DNA from: a bacterium | Lineage (GTDB): Bacteria > SAR324 > XYD2-FULL-50-16 | Direction: 5' to 3' | NCBI GenBank assembly: GCA_018829445.1 | Contig: JAHJTV010000086.1 | Location: 1-64,000, forward strand | DNA: 64,000 bases | Part shown: in pieces, positions 33,435 to 43,244 of the stretch | Layout of the letters: every line of letters starts with the position of its first letter | Position numbering within the stretch: position 1 is the first letter of the stretch | The notes under the pieces: model-generated | The model's input: only the letters and a program-made list of their open reading frames with translations | What the model was told of the DNA's origin: nothing | The model's database searches: none | Translations under genes and position numbers: made by a program

Positions 33435-34448
33435 TTACACAGACTTGAAATATGCCTTGATCGAATCAATAACCGACGTGATATCCTCCTTCGAGATATC
33501 CAGGTGAGTTACCAGCCGTATCGAACTACCGGGATAGATAAGGATTCTCCTGTTTTCCAAAAATGCTGTCAGGGGTAAAATGTGATTGTCACTCACGGAG
33601 AAAAAAACCATATTTGTCTGGGCACAACCTGAAGCTACGCTTACCTCTTCGATTTGGGACAACCCTAAAGCGAGGTAATCGGCGTTGGCATGATCCTCTT
33701 CAAGTCGTTCCACATGGTTTTCCAAGGCATACAGCCCTGCCGCCGCCAGAATCCCGGCCTGCCTCATACCACCACCTAAAACCTTTCTCCACCTTCTGGC
33801 CGTATCAATCAACTCCTTTTTTCCGCACAAGACCGAACCAATAGGAGCTCCCAGTCCTTTTGACAGACAGACGGAAACGGAATCAAAAAAACCGGAGATC
33901 TCGCCAATATCAATCTTTAATCCAACGGCTGCATTAAAAACCCGCGCTCCATCCAGATGAAATCCGAGGTTGTGTTTGCGAGCCAGTTTGGCTGCATCGG
34001 ACAGGTATTGCAGGGGGAGAATCTTTCCCGACTGGGTGTTTTCAAGGCAAAACAACCTGGTTTTGGCAAAATGAAAATCGTCCGGTTTGATGGCACCTTT
34101 CACCTTTTCGAGAGCAAGGGTTCCATCCTCCTCAAAATCAAGGGGTTGTGGCTGAATACTGCCCAGAACGGCAGCACCACCGCCTTCATAGCGATATGTA
34201 TGGGCACCCTGTCCAACGATGTATTCATCTCCTCTCTGGCAGTGACTCATCAAGGCCAGGAGGTTGCTTTGTGTTCCGCTACTGACAAAAATGGACGCTT
34301 CCATTCCCGTCTTTTCTGCGGCAATCGCTTCCAGCTTATTAACAGTCGGGTCCTCCCCATAGACATCATCTCCGACCTCCGCAGCCATCATCACCTCCCG
34401 CATCCGGGGTGTTGGCTTTGTTACCGTATCACTTCGTAAATCGATCAT
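33435..34448 (-). CDS. Low-specificity L-threonine aldolase
   Basis: 337 residues of PLP fold type I. It starts MIDLRSDTVTKPTPRMREVM and VGDDVYGEDPTVN, typical of the family. HLDGARVFNAAV carries the PLP-contacting Asp, and the Schiff-base Lys is in SLSKGLGAPIGSVL (SVCLSKG). It cleaves threonine or allo-threonine to glycine and acetaldehyde. Single gene with no operon partner. Confidence 0.92.
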   Translation of the reverse strand: MIDLRSDTVTKPTPRMREVMMAAEVGDDVYGEDPTVNKLEAIAAEKTGMEASIFVSSGTQSNLLALMSHCQRGDEYIVGQGAHTYRYEGGGAAVLGSIQPQPLDFEEDGTLALEKVKGAIKPDDFHFAKTRLFCLENTQSGKILPLQYLSDAAKLARKHNLGFHLDGARVFNAAVGLKIDIGEISGFFDSVSVCLSKGLGAPIGSVLCGKKELIDTARRWRKVLGGGMRQAGILAAAGLYALENHVERLEEDHANADYLALGLSQIEEVSVASGCAQTNMVFFSVSDNHILPLTAFLENRRILIYPGSSIRLVTHLDISKEDITSVIDSIKAYFKSV

Positions 34449-35024
34449 TTTTTTTACTTGATTATCAGTATTTCTCGGTTATTTTCAGGATCAAAAAAAA
34501 AATAAGAATGGAGCAGCAGAGTTATTGTTACCTGGCTATCATCTGCAAAATTAAACATAATTATGATTACTCTGTATCTTTTCGACGATTCTCCCAGTTT
34601 CTCAACCTGCATTAAATCAGATTTATCTTCAGATCATAAGTTAACCCTGTCAAGATATACCTTGGAAAGTAAGGCTCTCGAATAAATGTCAACTTTACTG
34701 ACAAGCCCTCAATGCCTCGCAACAAGTGTATATTGACATCCGCACCTTTTGGAGTGAGACAAAGATTCTTTGGATAACTCCAGCAAACTTCTCCTTTTCA
34801 GGTAGACAATGGTTTATCGTTATTATTTGAGATCCGGCTCTCAGTTTACCGACTATGCCAGTACACACCCAGAGTGAAACCTTTTAAGGCACAAGGCGGT
34901 ATTGCAGGCAGGAATGCTGCGGATGTGTTGACCACTTCACCGTGTCGGTGATAAGTGAAGTTGAATACTTCCTACTAATTATTGATAATATAACGGTTCG
35001 CTTAAATTCAAAAGGAGAGAGCAA
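34449..35024. other. Intergenic region with a small double hairpin
   Basis: 576 bases between the divergent threonine aldolase and membrane protein genes. CACCGTGTCGGTG (34938-34950) nested in ACTTCAC..GTGAAGT lies 75 bases before the next ATG and may be an operator. No gene or RNA is seen in the rest. Confidence 0.45.
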
Positions 35025-35774
35025 ATGAACACTTCCTTTTTTTTCTCACTACATTTTCTCTGGATGTTGCTTGCTGCCGCGAACCTGTTAATCCAGTGGA
35101 CGCACTTCAAGAATGATAAAAGCCATTCCCTTTTCACTGCCAAGAGAATTACAACTCCGCTTTTGCTTTTCCTTGCTCTTCTGATTGTTATTCTGGAAAC
35201 AGGAGGGTTTCCCCTCATCCCCTGTGCGATTCTGGTTGCAATGGGTATAGGTGAATTGGGAATGGAAGGATCCGATGTAGTGCAGTCTAAAATGGAAGGC
35301 GAGGGTGAAAAAAAAGCGGATTCCATCTTTGTTACCCTGGCTGGTGTCCTTTTTCTGCTGGTCAACATCTTTATCGGCGGTACCCTTATCATGCAAAACG
35401 GGGAGATGACCGTTATCCTCATCAGCCTGACAATCGCCGCACTCTTTCTATTCGGAGTCTTCTATCAGGTCATCAGAATCTTCAAGCCAGCGTCAGAAAC
35501 GAGAACACAGATGCTGCTTTACCTGATCGGAATCGTTATTCTCTTCACCGGAACCCTCGCCGATATCTACACCGGCATATCCACCCTGGGAATAGCAGCT
35601 ACTATCCTCACGGTCTCCGATTCCCTGGTTCTCATCCGGATGGGAGCCAATTTTAGGAAAAACACGGCATCCGGTTTCAGAACCCTGGCTTTCTTCCTGG
35701 TGAGCATTCTGCTGCTTTATTATGTGTATATGGCTGTCCTGATCCACATTGGCAGCCCTTTTGTGTTCAGATGA
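35025..35774 (+). CDS. Polytopic membrane protein, possibly YhhN/TMEM86-like
   Basis: 249 residues with eight hydrophobic segments. AAAGGAGAGAGC precedes the ATG. The spacing of helices and the RITTPLLLFLALL stretch after helix 2 recall the YhhN lysoplasmalogenase family. The expected acidic residues are only partly present (GIGELGMEGSD), so the match is weak. It sits before an outer-membrane-type protein but is separated from it by 339 bases. Confidence 0.5.
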   Translation: MNTSFFFSLHFLWMLLAAANLLIQWTHFKNDKSHSLFTAKRITTPLLLFLALLIVILETGGFPLIPCAILVAMGIGELGMEGSDVVQSKMEGEGEKKADSIFVTLAGVLFLLVNIFIGGTLIMQNGEMTVILISLTIAALFLFGVFYQVIRIFKPASETRTQMLLYLIGIVILFTGTLADIYTGISTLGIAATILTVSDSLVLIRMGANFRKNTASGFRTLAFFLVSILLLYYVYMAVLIHIGSPFVFR

Positions 35775-36113
35775 AACTCTTTCATCATAAAAAGGGGACG
35801 TTGTTGACAAAGTATACAAACGATCTAACATTACCATAAAAGAGCTCAAAATTCCTGGTTATGGGGGCGAATAAAAACTACAGGTTGTAGCCATGCTTGG
35901 TTAGTATACATTATCAACAGCGTTATATTTTCTAACAGATCGAATTTGATGCCAACTATTCCGATTTTTGGGCGGTTCCATTTCTGCGTGACAGGGACAG
36001 GGTGTCCCTATATAAAGCCTTGAAGAGCGTGACTTCTACCAAGTTAGTCTTGACTAGAGTATGAAACAACAGTTACAGTCTTTCAATAAAACACCCAAAG
36101 CGGAGAATGTATT
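35775..36113. other. Intergenic region, no gene recognised
   Basis: 339 bases. A short stem GATGAAA/TTTCATC overlaps the preceding stop codon. No coding potential or RNA gene was seen. The start of the next gene has only a weak GGAGAATG upstream. Confidence 0.45.
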
Positions 36114-37469
36114 ATGCAACTTAAAAATCTACGATGGAAAAAATTGAATTTAAAAACTAATCAGAATATTGGCATTTTTTCTATTTTGTTCTTACTATCA
36201 TTGATTGTTTTTCCTCTTCACGCTTTCGCGTATGATTTCAGCGATGTCAGGGTCTCCATGGCACGTGATCTGGAAAAGTGGCAGGGTTATGCAGCGAAGA
36301 ATAAAATTGCGATTGTCTATAACAATGAACAAAGACCCCAAATCAAAACCAAGTACAATCTTGTCAGAATCAAAAAAGATCTATCCTATGAACTTCTTAA
36401 AAACTTTGATATTGCTGATCCAATAATCGTCCAGGAGATTTTAAAAAATAATAATATTCAATTTGCTCAAATCACCAATAACAAAGCGATTCTGGAGCAA
36501 TTTGCAGATAGGGCAGATTGTTCACAGGTTTTACTGGTCGACTTTTCACCTAAGGCTAACACGCTGGTTATTGATATCAGGTTGATGAACAAAGACAATA
36601 TGCAGATTTCAAGGATTGTCACTGAAATAGTTCCCGAAGAACCGGAGAAGGTAACCTATCAATCGGCACCTGCCGTGTCCGATACATCCGGTTCTGACAC
36701 CTCTTTTTTTAAGGCTTTTAATTTTGATTTTGGATCAAGGGAATTCGATACTGATCAGAATGATTCCTGGATCTTTTTCCGACCAACCGCCCTGATAAAT
36801 CCAAAGTCACAATCCTTGGATTTAAATCTATGGTTTAAGGATTTATCGAACGTTGATATCCAGATTACCAGATTCAGATATGACCTCACTCTGCTTGAAT
36901 TGCTCCAGTTTGGGGTTCAATCGTATGCAATTGCCGATAAGAAGAGCTCTGTGGCTGGAAAGGCAAACTTAGCCCGTGAATTTGGACATCATTCGACATA
37001 TGCATCATTGAAATACCAGTTAGTCGGAGAAAAGGTCATGCCTGTCAGTCTAGCAATCGGAATCAGGAGCAGATTGTTGTGGGACGCTAATAATACGGAT
37101 TTTAGATCCAGAGATGAAGTTGAAGGTGACATGAATTCGAACGCCTATCTAGAAGCACAGGAAAGAGATGAACAGCATGACAGGTATGATCGATTAACCA
37201 TGCAAGCCATGATATCCGGGAAAATCCCGGCAATCGGCATCCTGTACAATCTTTATCTGGATAGTCTGACTTTTGGTAGCGGGATTAAATTTCTATTAAC
37301 CAGTGACATCAAACTTTTTGCCGACAACATCTATTATTACTATGAAGACCCGGATATTGTTAATGATACAGCCTTCGGAATTCAGTTTTATAATCCGTAT
37401 GGATCGACTGACATAAGTTACCAGGTCGAAACTGAGCGGTTTCATTTGGGAATTAATTTAGATTTCTGA
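36114..37469 (+). CDS. Exported CsgG/FlgO-like domain plus outer-membrane barrel protein
   Basis: 451 residues. A signal peptide runs from about 20 to 40 (FSILFLLSLIVFPLHAFAYD). Residues about 45-185 look like the CsgG/FlgO-type periplasmic fold (KIAIVYNNEQ, LSYELLKNFDI, ILEQFADRADCSQVLLVDFS). After a spacer, residues 215-451 are rich in alternating strands and aromatics and end FHLGINLDF, the terminal Phe typical of outer-membrane barrels. I infer a lipid- or stress-related outer-membrane protein; substrate unknown. A hairpin follows. Confidence 0.55.
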   Translation: MQLKNLRWKKLNLKTNQNIGIFSILFLLSLIVFPLHAFAYDFSDVRVSMARDLEKWQGYAAKNKIAIVYNNEQRPQIKTKYNLVRIKKDLSYELLKNFDIADPIIVQEILKNNNIQFAQITNNKAILEQFADRADCSQVLLVDFSPKANTLVIDIRLMNKDNMQISRIVTEIVPEEPEKVTYQSAPAVSDTSGSDTSFFKAFNFDFGSREFDTDQNDSWIFFRPTALINPKSQSLDLNLWFKDLSNVDIQITRFRYDLTLLELLQFGVQSYAIADKKSSVAGKANLAREFGHHSTYASLKYQLVGEKVMPVSLAIGIRSRLLWDANNTDFRSRDEVEGDMNSNAYLEAQERDEQHDRYDRLTMQAMISGKIPAIGILYNLYLDSLTFGSGIKFLLTSDIKLFADNIYYYYEDPDIVNDTAFGIQFYNPYGSTDISYQVETERFHLGINLDF

Positions 37470-37504
37470 AAGACACAATCGACTAACCGTATAAAACCCC
37501 AAGA

Positions 37505-37550
37505 TTGAGTAGCAGGGTTGCCTTATAAAAGAGCTGCTTATGCTACTCAA
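37505..37550 (+). terminator. Inverted repeat after the barrel protein gene
   Basis: TTGAGTAGCA (37505-37514) and TGCTACTCAA (37541-37550) are perfect complements with a 26-base loop, 36 bases after the stop. No T-run follows. The remaining 37551-37898 has an open frame of 75 codons but nothing that looks like a gene. Confidence 0.4.
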
Positions 37551-37898
37551 CATTCATCACACCTGTGATAAGAATCTTTTTTCGGAAATTGTGTGCTCAA
37601 TGGGTGTGAGGTCCTCACTCAGACTTGATATTGATTTGCTCTTCGATGAACATTCGACAAATACAAAACCCATAACCTCAATTTCTGTCGCTTCACTTTT
37701 CCATGCTATTCCTATAGCTTTAAACAAGGAAGTTTGGATTATCCTCTTGGGGCATAATCCGTATTAACAAAATATCATTATTATTGTAGGATCTTTGGTA
37801 TTACCGGCTTAATCAAAATAGGATCTTCTACATGGTAGAAACATGCTCCATCAGGTTTAGGTAAGGCTTACAAAAACTTTTCACAAAAACAGGCTAAA

Positions 37899-39812
37899 TT
37901 GAAAAACGTAATTGTCGGAACCAGTGGTCATATTGACCACGGTAAATCTGCTTTGGTCAAAGCTTTGACCGGAGTTGATCCTGATCGTTTTGAGGAAGAA
38001 AAAACACGGGGAATCACAATAGATATCGGATTTGCCCATTATCTTTGGCAAAATCGACTCAATGTCTCCTTTATTGATGTCCCCGGGCATGAACGTTTTG
38101 TCCATAACATGTTGGCCGGTATGGGGGGCATTGATATCCTGATTCTGGCAATAGCTGCGGATGGCGGGGTAATGCCTCAAACCAGGGAACACCTTCACAT
38201 CTGTAATCTTTTGGATATCAAAAACGGAATTACTGTGATAACCAGATGTGACTTAGCCGATGAAGAGATGACTGATCTGGTGGAGGAGGAGATTCATGAA
38301 TTGATCGAAAATACCTTTCTTGAAGGGAAACCCATTATTAAAACATCAGCCGTAACCGGTATGGGATTAAACGAACTCCAGGAAGAGATCGCCAAAATCA
38401 GTGATGATTTGCCCGATAGTTCTCATAATGAACCGTTCAGGCTTCCCATTGACAGAAGGTTTACACTAAAGGGATTTGGAACAATTGTAACGGGTACCGT
38501 TTTAAACGGTGTTGCACATTTAAGTGATGAACTGATGCTTTATCCACAAAATGAGCGAATCAGGGTCAGGGGATTTCAGGTCCACGGTGAAAAAGCGGAG
38601 CAGATTTCGGCGGGACAACGGTCTGCGATTAACATTACGGGAATACAAAAAGAATCGATTTCAAGGGGGAATCAGATTGCAGTACCGGGACAATTGGTGA
38701 ATACCAGTGTTCTGGAAGTCGAATTGAGGATTATTCCGGAAAAAAGCGGGATTCTGAAAAACAAGAGTAAACTCAGGTTCTTCAGCAATGCTCAGGAAGT
38801 GACCGGCAGAATTTATGCGTCTGATGATTATGACCCTGACGAAACGGAAAACCAATTCGTCCAGATCAGACTGGAAGAGTTGATCAGCTGCCGATATGGA
38901 GATCGGTTTATCATTAGAACTCTGTCCCCGGTGCAGACAATTGCCGGAGGAAGAATCATTGCGCCTTTCGGAAACAGAACCCGAAAAAACAAGCTTCGTC
39001 TAATGGAATCTCTGAAAGGTCTTTCCTCGCAAGATGAGACCAAACGCATCTTGGAGACTGTGTTTCTTTCCGGAACCAAGGGGATATTTGCAAATCAAAT
39101 GGGGCCCTTGGTTGGTTGTAGCCAAAAAGTAATTCAAAAGTCACTGCAGACTCTCTCCAGTAAGGGGGAAATTATATCAATCAATAGTGAAAAGAAAAAA
39201 TATCTTCATCAATTTCATAACCAGCGTCTTGCCGGATTTTTTGTGCGGAATCTGGCTTTATTTCACAAGAAAAACCCGGAAAAACCAGGGGCACAGGGTT
39301 CCGACTTTTTTGGTAAAATGAGTTTGGCTTTCTCCCATCAGGAGGTAATATCCGCACTGAATTGGGCAGTAAAACAGGATATCATAAAGCTGACCGACGG
39401 GGCTTTCCATTTACCTGACTTCCAGGGAGGGTTGAATGAAAAGCAGAAGAAATTAAAAGACGGAATACTGAATATTCTAAAACAAAGCGGATTTCAACCG
39501 CCAGGTCTTGTCAATCTATCCAAAGAACTGGCTGTTGACGTGAAGGAAATCGAAAAAATACTTAAGATTGGACTTTCAGAAAAATGGATTATCAAGGCAA
39601 AGGATGATATTTGGTATCCTCCGGATGTAATAGAAGAATTAAAAAAGAAACTGCTACAGCATTTTTCAAATAACGAAACCATAACGGTCGCTGATTTCAA
39701 AGATTTATTAGGAGTATCGAGAAAACATGCCGTTGGATTATTGGAATACTTTGACGGATTACATCTGACCAGAAGGATCGAAAACCATAGAATCCTGCAC
39801 CATGGACAATAA
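37899..39812 (+). CDS. selB: Selenocysteine-specific elongation factor SelB
   Basis: 637 residues. The EF-Tu-like GTPase domain has GTSGHIDHGKSALVKALTG and DVPGHERFVHNM; the G4 box is the unusual TRCD. Domains II-III follow (LPIDRRFTLKGFGTIVTGTV). The C-terminus has four winged helices that bind the SECIS hairpin, from about 380 to 637. The start is TTG at 37899, directly at the G domain. SelB carries Sec-tRNA to UGA codons. selA, selD and selC are not in the window, nor is a selenoprotein gene I can identify. Confidence 0.92.
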   Translation: MKNVIVGTSGHIDHGKSALVKALTGVDPDRFEEEKTRGITIDIGFAHYLWQNRLNVSFIDVPGHERFVHNMLAGMGGIDILILAIAADGGVMPQTREHLHICNLLDIKNGITVITRCDLADEEMTDLVEEEIHELIENTFLEGKPIIKTSAVTGMGLNELQEEIAKISDDLPDSSHNEPFRLPIDRRFTLKGFGTIVTGTVLNGVAHLSDELMLYPQNERIRVRGFQVHGEKAEQISAGQRSAINITGIQKESISRGNQIAVPGQLVNTSVLEVELRIIPEKSGILKNKSKLRFFSNAQEVTGRIYASDDYDPDETENQFVQIRLEELISCRYGDRFIIRTLSPVQTIAGGRIIAPFGNRTRKNKLRLMESLKGLSSQDETKRILETVFLSGTKGIFANQMGPLVGCSQKVIQKSLQTLSSKGEIISINSEKKKYLHQFHNQRLAGFFVRNLALFHKKNPEKPGAQGSDFFGKMSLAFSHQEVISALNWAVKQDIIKLTDGAFHLPDFQGGLNEKQKKLKDGILNILKQSGFQPPGLVNLSKELAVDVKEIEKILKIGLSEKWIIKAKDDIWYPPDVIEELKKKLLQHFSNNETITVADFKDLLGVSRKHAVGLLEYFDGLHLTRRIENHRILHHGQ

Positions 39813-39946
39813 ATTCGCTTTATCTGCTTGAGAAGACAGGCTATAAACAGATAGTATCAGTTGATAATTATCACCAGCATAGAAGAGTTCATTAACTTTA
39901 TAAAATTGCAGAGATTGTCGAAGAGTATGAAGCAAAAGGTCTGTTT

Positions 39947-39978
39947 AACCGGAAACCTTCAGTTTCCGGTTTGTTTGT
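39947..39978 (+). terminator. Rho-independent terminator after selB
   Basis: AACCGGAAAC and GTTTCCGGTT form a perfect 10-bp stem with loop CTTCA, followed by the T-rich TGTTTGTTGG. It lies 135 bases after the selB stop. Confidence 0.7.
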
Positions 39979-40058
39979 TGGTTGATAGTTAAAGTGTTTG
40001 TTCTGTATTTCTCTCATCATTTAACATTTAAACTCTGATCACTAGACCCGGATTTAGA

Positions 40059-43000
40059 ATGTCCCTGGTTATATACGTTTCAACTAAAACGGTAATTATA
40101 TCAAAATATAACCTCGAATTCCGTTTTTCGCCTCCTTCTGCCAAACTTACAAACGCAGCTATTGAAACGTATAAAATGTTGCGTCAGTCTGAGGTACTGC
40201 AGACACAGTCCTCGCGAGATCAGCGGGATGAGGTTATAACCCTGTTGAAGCATTATGGAACAGGTCTTTATCAGGCGATTATACCGGAGCATATCAGGTC
40301 TCAAGTCTATAAATCCGGGGGGATCTTTATTTACTCCCTGGACAGGGAAATTATTGATTTACCTTGGGAACTGTTATTTGATGGTTCATCCTTCTTTGCC
40401 TTAACACAAGGTATTGTGCGCATTCACAAGGCAGAAGAAGGAAGAACGATCTCTATCTCCAGCAAGCCGTTACAAGCTTTAAAGGTATCTCTTAATTCCT
40501 TTCATCCGTTGGAAGATAAGAAACCCTCTTCAAATTTCATTAGTTACGTTGAAGATCTTCACCTGAATTCCATTCCTAAATCAATCCTGGTTGACGCACA
40601 TTTTGACGGAAACAGTAGTCGTGCTTCCATCATTGAAAACCTGGAAAAGGAACCTGACATATTTCTTTTTTCAGGATACAGCGATGAACTCGGATGGACA
40701 TTGAGTGATGCAGGAAAGGATGAAAAGCAGAGCAACTGGGCTAAAAATATACTGCAGCCAAAATTGAAAGAAGCTGTTCAAAACGGATTAAGAATTCTGA
40801 TCTTACAATCTTCATCCTTTCTGGAAAAATCATCTGCTTTCCATTACGATCCAATTCGCTCGTATTTTGATTCCGATATTCCCTGTGTTCTAGGAATTCA
40901 CGGTAGAGTGACCAGAAAGAGGCTTAATCAGTATTTAAATGTTTTTCTATATAGTTTGATACGAGAAGAGAGTATTTTAAGGGCCCACCGTCTGGCAATC
41001 AACCACATTCAATCATCCTTGCCGTTGAGTTGGGACTGGTCATGGATTCGGTTACATTTAAATCAGCAACTGCTTGGGTCGGCGACGGATCAACCGCTTC
41101 CTCCCTTCCATTTTGACCGATCTCATGTCGAGGATGAGACAAAAAAGGAACACCTGACCTCTCGGTTGAATTATTTTTACAACAGAAGATTTTCTGGTTG
41201 CTTTGATGATTACAGCAGATTCAGAGAAACAATAGTAGAACAGAAATCCAAGTCGGTTATCTGCATCAACTGCAATGAGAGCCTCCTGGTTGAAGATTAT
41301 ATACTTGAATATTTTAGACGATTATCTGCCACAGAAGATTTATCTCTTTCCCTTTTGTATTATCAAAAGTGGGGATTCAGTAACACAATAAAATCAAGAA
41401 TCGGTTCGACGAAGTATTCCAATCTTTTTTCATTTTTGTTAAATGAAGACCTTCAATTAAGGGCTTTTGATGATAGCCTCTTTGAAATATCAAAGTCCGG
41501 TAATTACAAAAAAGCACAAAAATTCCTCATTGTTTTGACTCCGCCTTCCAAGACAGACAGTCTATTGGACCAATGGTTAAATCACAAATTGGAGTCAGGG
41601 TGGACAGTTTTGTGTATTACCGAAGTATCATTCTCCACTTCTCTCAAAACGCAGGTTCTGACATTAAACAATGTCAGCATTTCACAGATTTTTAGAAATT
41701 TTGAGGACGAATTGCCGGAGTCGTGGATAGATCTGCTGGAGAATCGAGTTCCTCCGTGCATGAAAGATTTGCGTTTATTGAAGATCATTCAGCGATTTGA
41801 AGATGAAACCCTTATTGCCTCACTGCACCAAAATCCCAGTATTGATTATCTTTATGAGAATACCATATCGACCATTATAAACTCTTTGACCGCTAATCGA
41901 TTGAAGATATTTGTGGCCTTGTATCTCCTCCATTCCATCATTTCAAGAGAGTTGCTGACGAAGCTGATTGACGAAAAAAATATTGATGGCGATCTGGAAT
42001 ACTTGCTTCATCTTCACTTGATTGACGCAGATTTATCTTTTAAACATTTCTGGATACCATCACATCTCAGGTATCAATTAAGCCGGTTGCATCTAATTCC
42101 GGAAACAAGCAAACGAAATCTGGGGCAGGAGATACTGCAGAAAATCATCGTTATTCTTGATGATAGCAGCAACGATCTGCAACGCATCGAAATTGGCTTT
42201 ATCTACTGCTTGTTCGAATTGATCGATCTTGGGATTTTCGAAAATCCTTTGCAACGCAACCTGCAATTTGGAAAAAAGCTGGCTAAAAAAGCCTGTGGGT
42301 CATTCAATTTTCTGCAGAATATAAACATTAGTCTTGAGTTATCCCTTCACATACAAAAGGGGCAATTGATCCAAAAGACCCTGTTTTCTCTGATAGAGAT
42401 TTTGGATCAATTGCCCTTTGGAGACGAAACCATCAAAATTTGTGAATGGCTGCTTCAAATAGAAACAAAGCATAGAAACTGGCAACTGGTATCTGAGATC
42501 CAAGCCAGAATTGCATCAATCTATATCCGGCTGAATAAAAAAGAGAAAGCTATCGGACTCATTTCCTCAGCTGCAAAGCTCAATAACGATATTAAGAATT
42601 ACTCCAGCAGGTACCAAAATCTGATTGCCATTGCCATGCTGCTCTTGGATTTGGAGGAATTCGACAGGTTAATGAAGTTGTTGGCCAATGCCGACTTCGA
42701 TATCTCATTGCTGAATAAAGAGGATCTAACCAAACTGTGGCTGATTGATGGGCATATGTTGTTCAACAATAATAAGTACAAAGAAGCACAAGTGTCCTTC
42801 GAGAAAGTGCTGAAGGATCCTAATGTTGAGATTTCCAACAGTCTGCTTGTAAAAACCTTGCTGAATCTGGCTCACATTTATCTGCGACAAAATAATAAAA
42901 AACAGTATGTTGAGTGTCTTGAAAATAGTGTTCCTTTCATTGAAGAATCCAGGGAGATGGAAAAGGCATCGGAGATTCATGAGATTCTTTATAACGAAAA

Positions 43001-43181
43001 TCTAAAACTCAATAATTTATCAAAAGCGGTAAAACACCTGGAATGGATTTACAGCTATAACCTGAAAGCTGAAAACACAAATCAAGTCAAAGAATTAGCT
43101 GACAAGCTTGGAGGGTTGTACTTTAAGATTGGTGAGCATTCCAAATCAACTGATTTTTATTCAATTGCTCAAGGAATCTGA
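40059..43181 (+). CDS. Degenerate CHAT-STAND-TPR-like protein
   Basis: 1040 residues. Residues 85-340 have the shape of a CHAT (caspase-like) domain: IDLPWELLFDG near 99, FSGYSDELG at 204-212, LRILILQSSS at 244-253. The catalytic His (normally in FSGHG) is Tyr207 and the Cys (normally LNAC.S) is Ser252. Residues 376-415 start like a STAND ATPase (RRFSGCFDDYSRFRE), but the P-loop is replaced by ICINCNESLL. TPR-type helices follow from about 740 to 1040. It looks like an inactive, scaffolding member of a defence or signalling family. It is AT-rich, and a perfect inverted repeat lies inside it. Confidence 0.6.
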   Translation: MSLVIYVSTKTVIISKYNLEFRFSPPSAKLTNAAIETYKMLRQSEVLQTQSSRDQRDEVITLLKHYGTGLYQAIIPEHIRSQVYKSGGIFIYSLDREIIDLPWELLFDGSSFFALTQGIVRIHKAEEGRTISISSKPLQALKVSLNSFHPLEDKKPSSNFISYVEDLHLNSIPKSILVDAHFDGNSSRASIIENLEKEPDIFLFSGYSDELGWTLSDAGKDEKQSNWAKNILQPKLKEAVQNGLRILILQSSSFLEKSSAFHYDPIRSYFDSDIPCVLGIHGRVTRKRLNQYLNVFLYSLIREESILRAHRLAINHIQSSLPLSWDWSWIRLHLNQQLLGSATDQPLPPFHFDRSHVEDETKKEHLTSRLNYFYNRRFSGCFDDYSRFRETIVEQKSKSVICINCNESLLVEDYILEYFRRLSATEDLSLSLLYYQKWGFSNTIKSRIGSTKYSNLFSFLLNEDLQLRAFDDSLFEISKSGNYKKAQKFLIVLTPPSKTDSLLDQWLNHKLESGWTVLCITEVSFSTSLKTQVLTLNNVSISQIFRNFEDELPESWIDLLENRVPPCMKDLRLLKIIQRFEDETLIASLHQNPSIDYLYENTISTIINSLTANRLKIFVALYLLHSIISRELLTKLIDEKNIDGDLEYLLHLHLIDADLSFKHFWIPSHLRYQLSRLHLIPETSKRNLGQEILQKIIVILDDSSNDLQRIEIGFIYCLFELIDLGIFENPLQRNLQFGKKLAKKACGSFNFLQNINISLELSLHIQKGQLIQKTLFSLIEILDQLPFGDETIKICEWLLQIETKHRNWQLVSEIQARIASIYIRLNKKEKAIGLISSAAKLNNDIKNYSSRYQNLIAIAMLLLDLEEFDRLMKLLANADFDISLLNKEDLTKLWLIDGHMLFNNNKYKEAQVSFEKVLKDPNVEISNSLLVKTLLNLAHIYLRQNNKKQYVECLENSVPFIEESREMEKASEIHEILYNENLKLNNLSKAVKHLEWIYSYNLKAENTNQVKELADKLGGLYFKIGEHSKSTDFYSIAQGI
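42360..42416. repeat. 17-bp perfect inverted repeat inside the CHAT-like gene
   Basis: GGGCAATTGATCCAAAA (42360-42376) and its exact reverse complement (42400-42416) with a 23-base loop. It encodes QLIQK..ILDQLP in the TPR-rich part, so it is translated. As mRNA it would form a strong hairpin. Confidence 0.8.
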
Positions 43182-43244
43182 TTTTATAGTTTGAGCTGGA
43201 TTCTGTGTCATAGTGTTTTAAACACCCTAAACCTCACAACTCAA

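Noticed and set aside
37540..37767. Open frame of 75 codons after the barrel protein
   Set aside because: No RBS, starts inside the hairpin arm, and shows no recognisable pattern.
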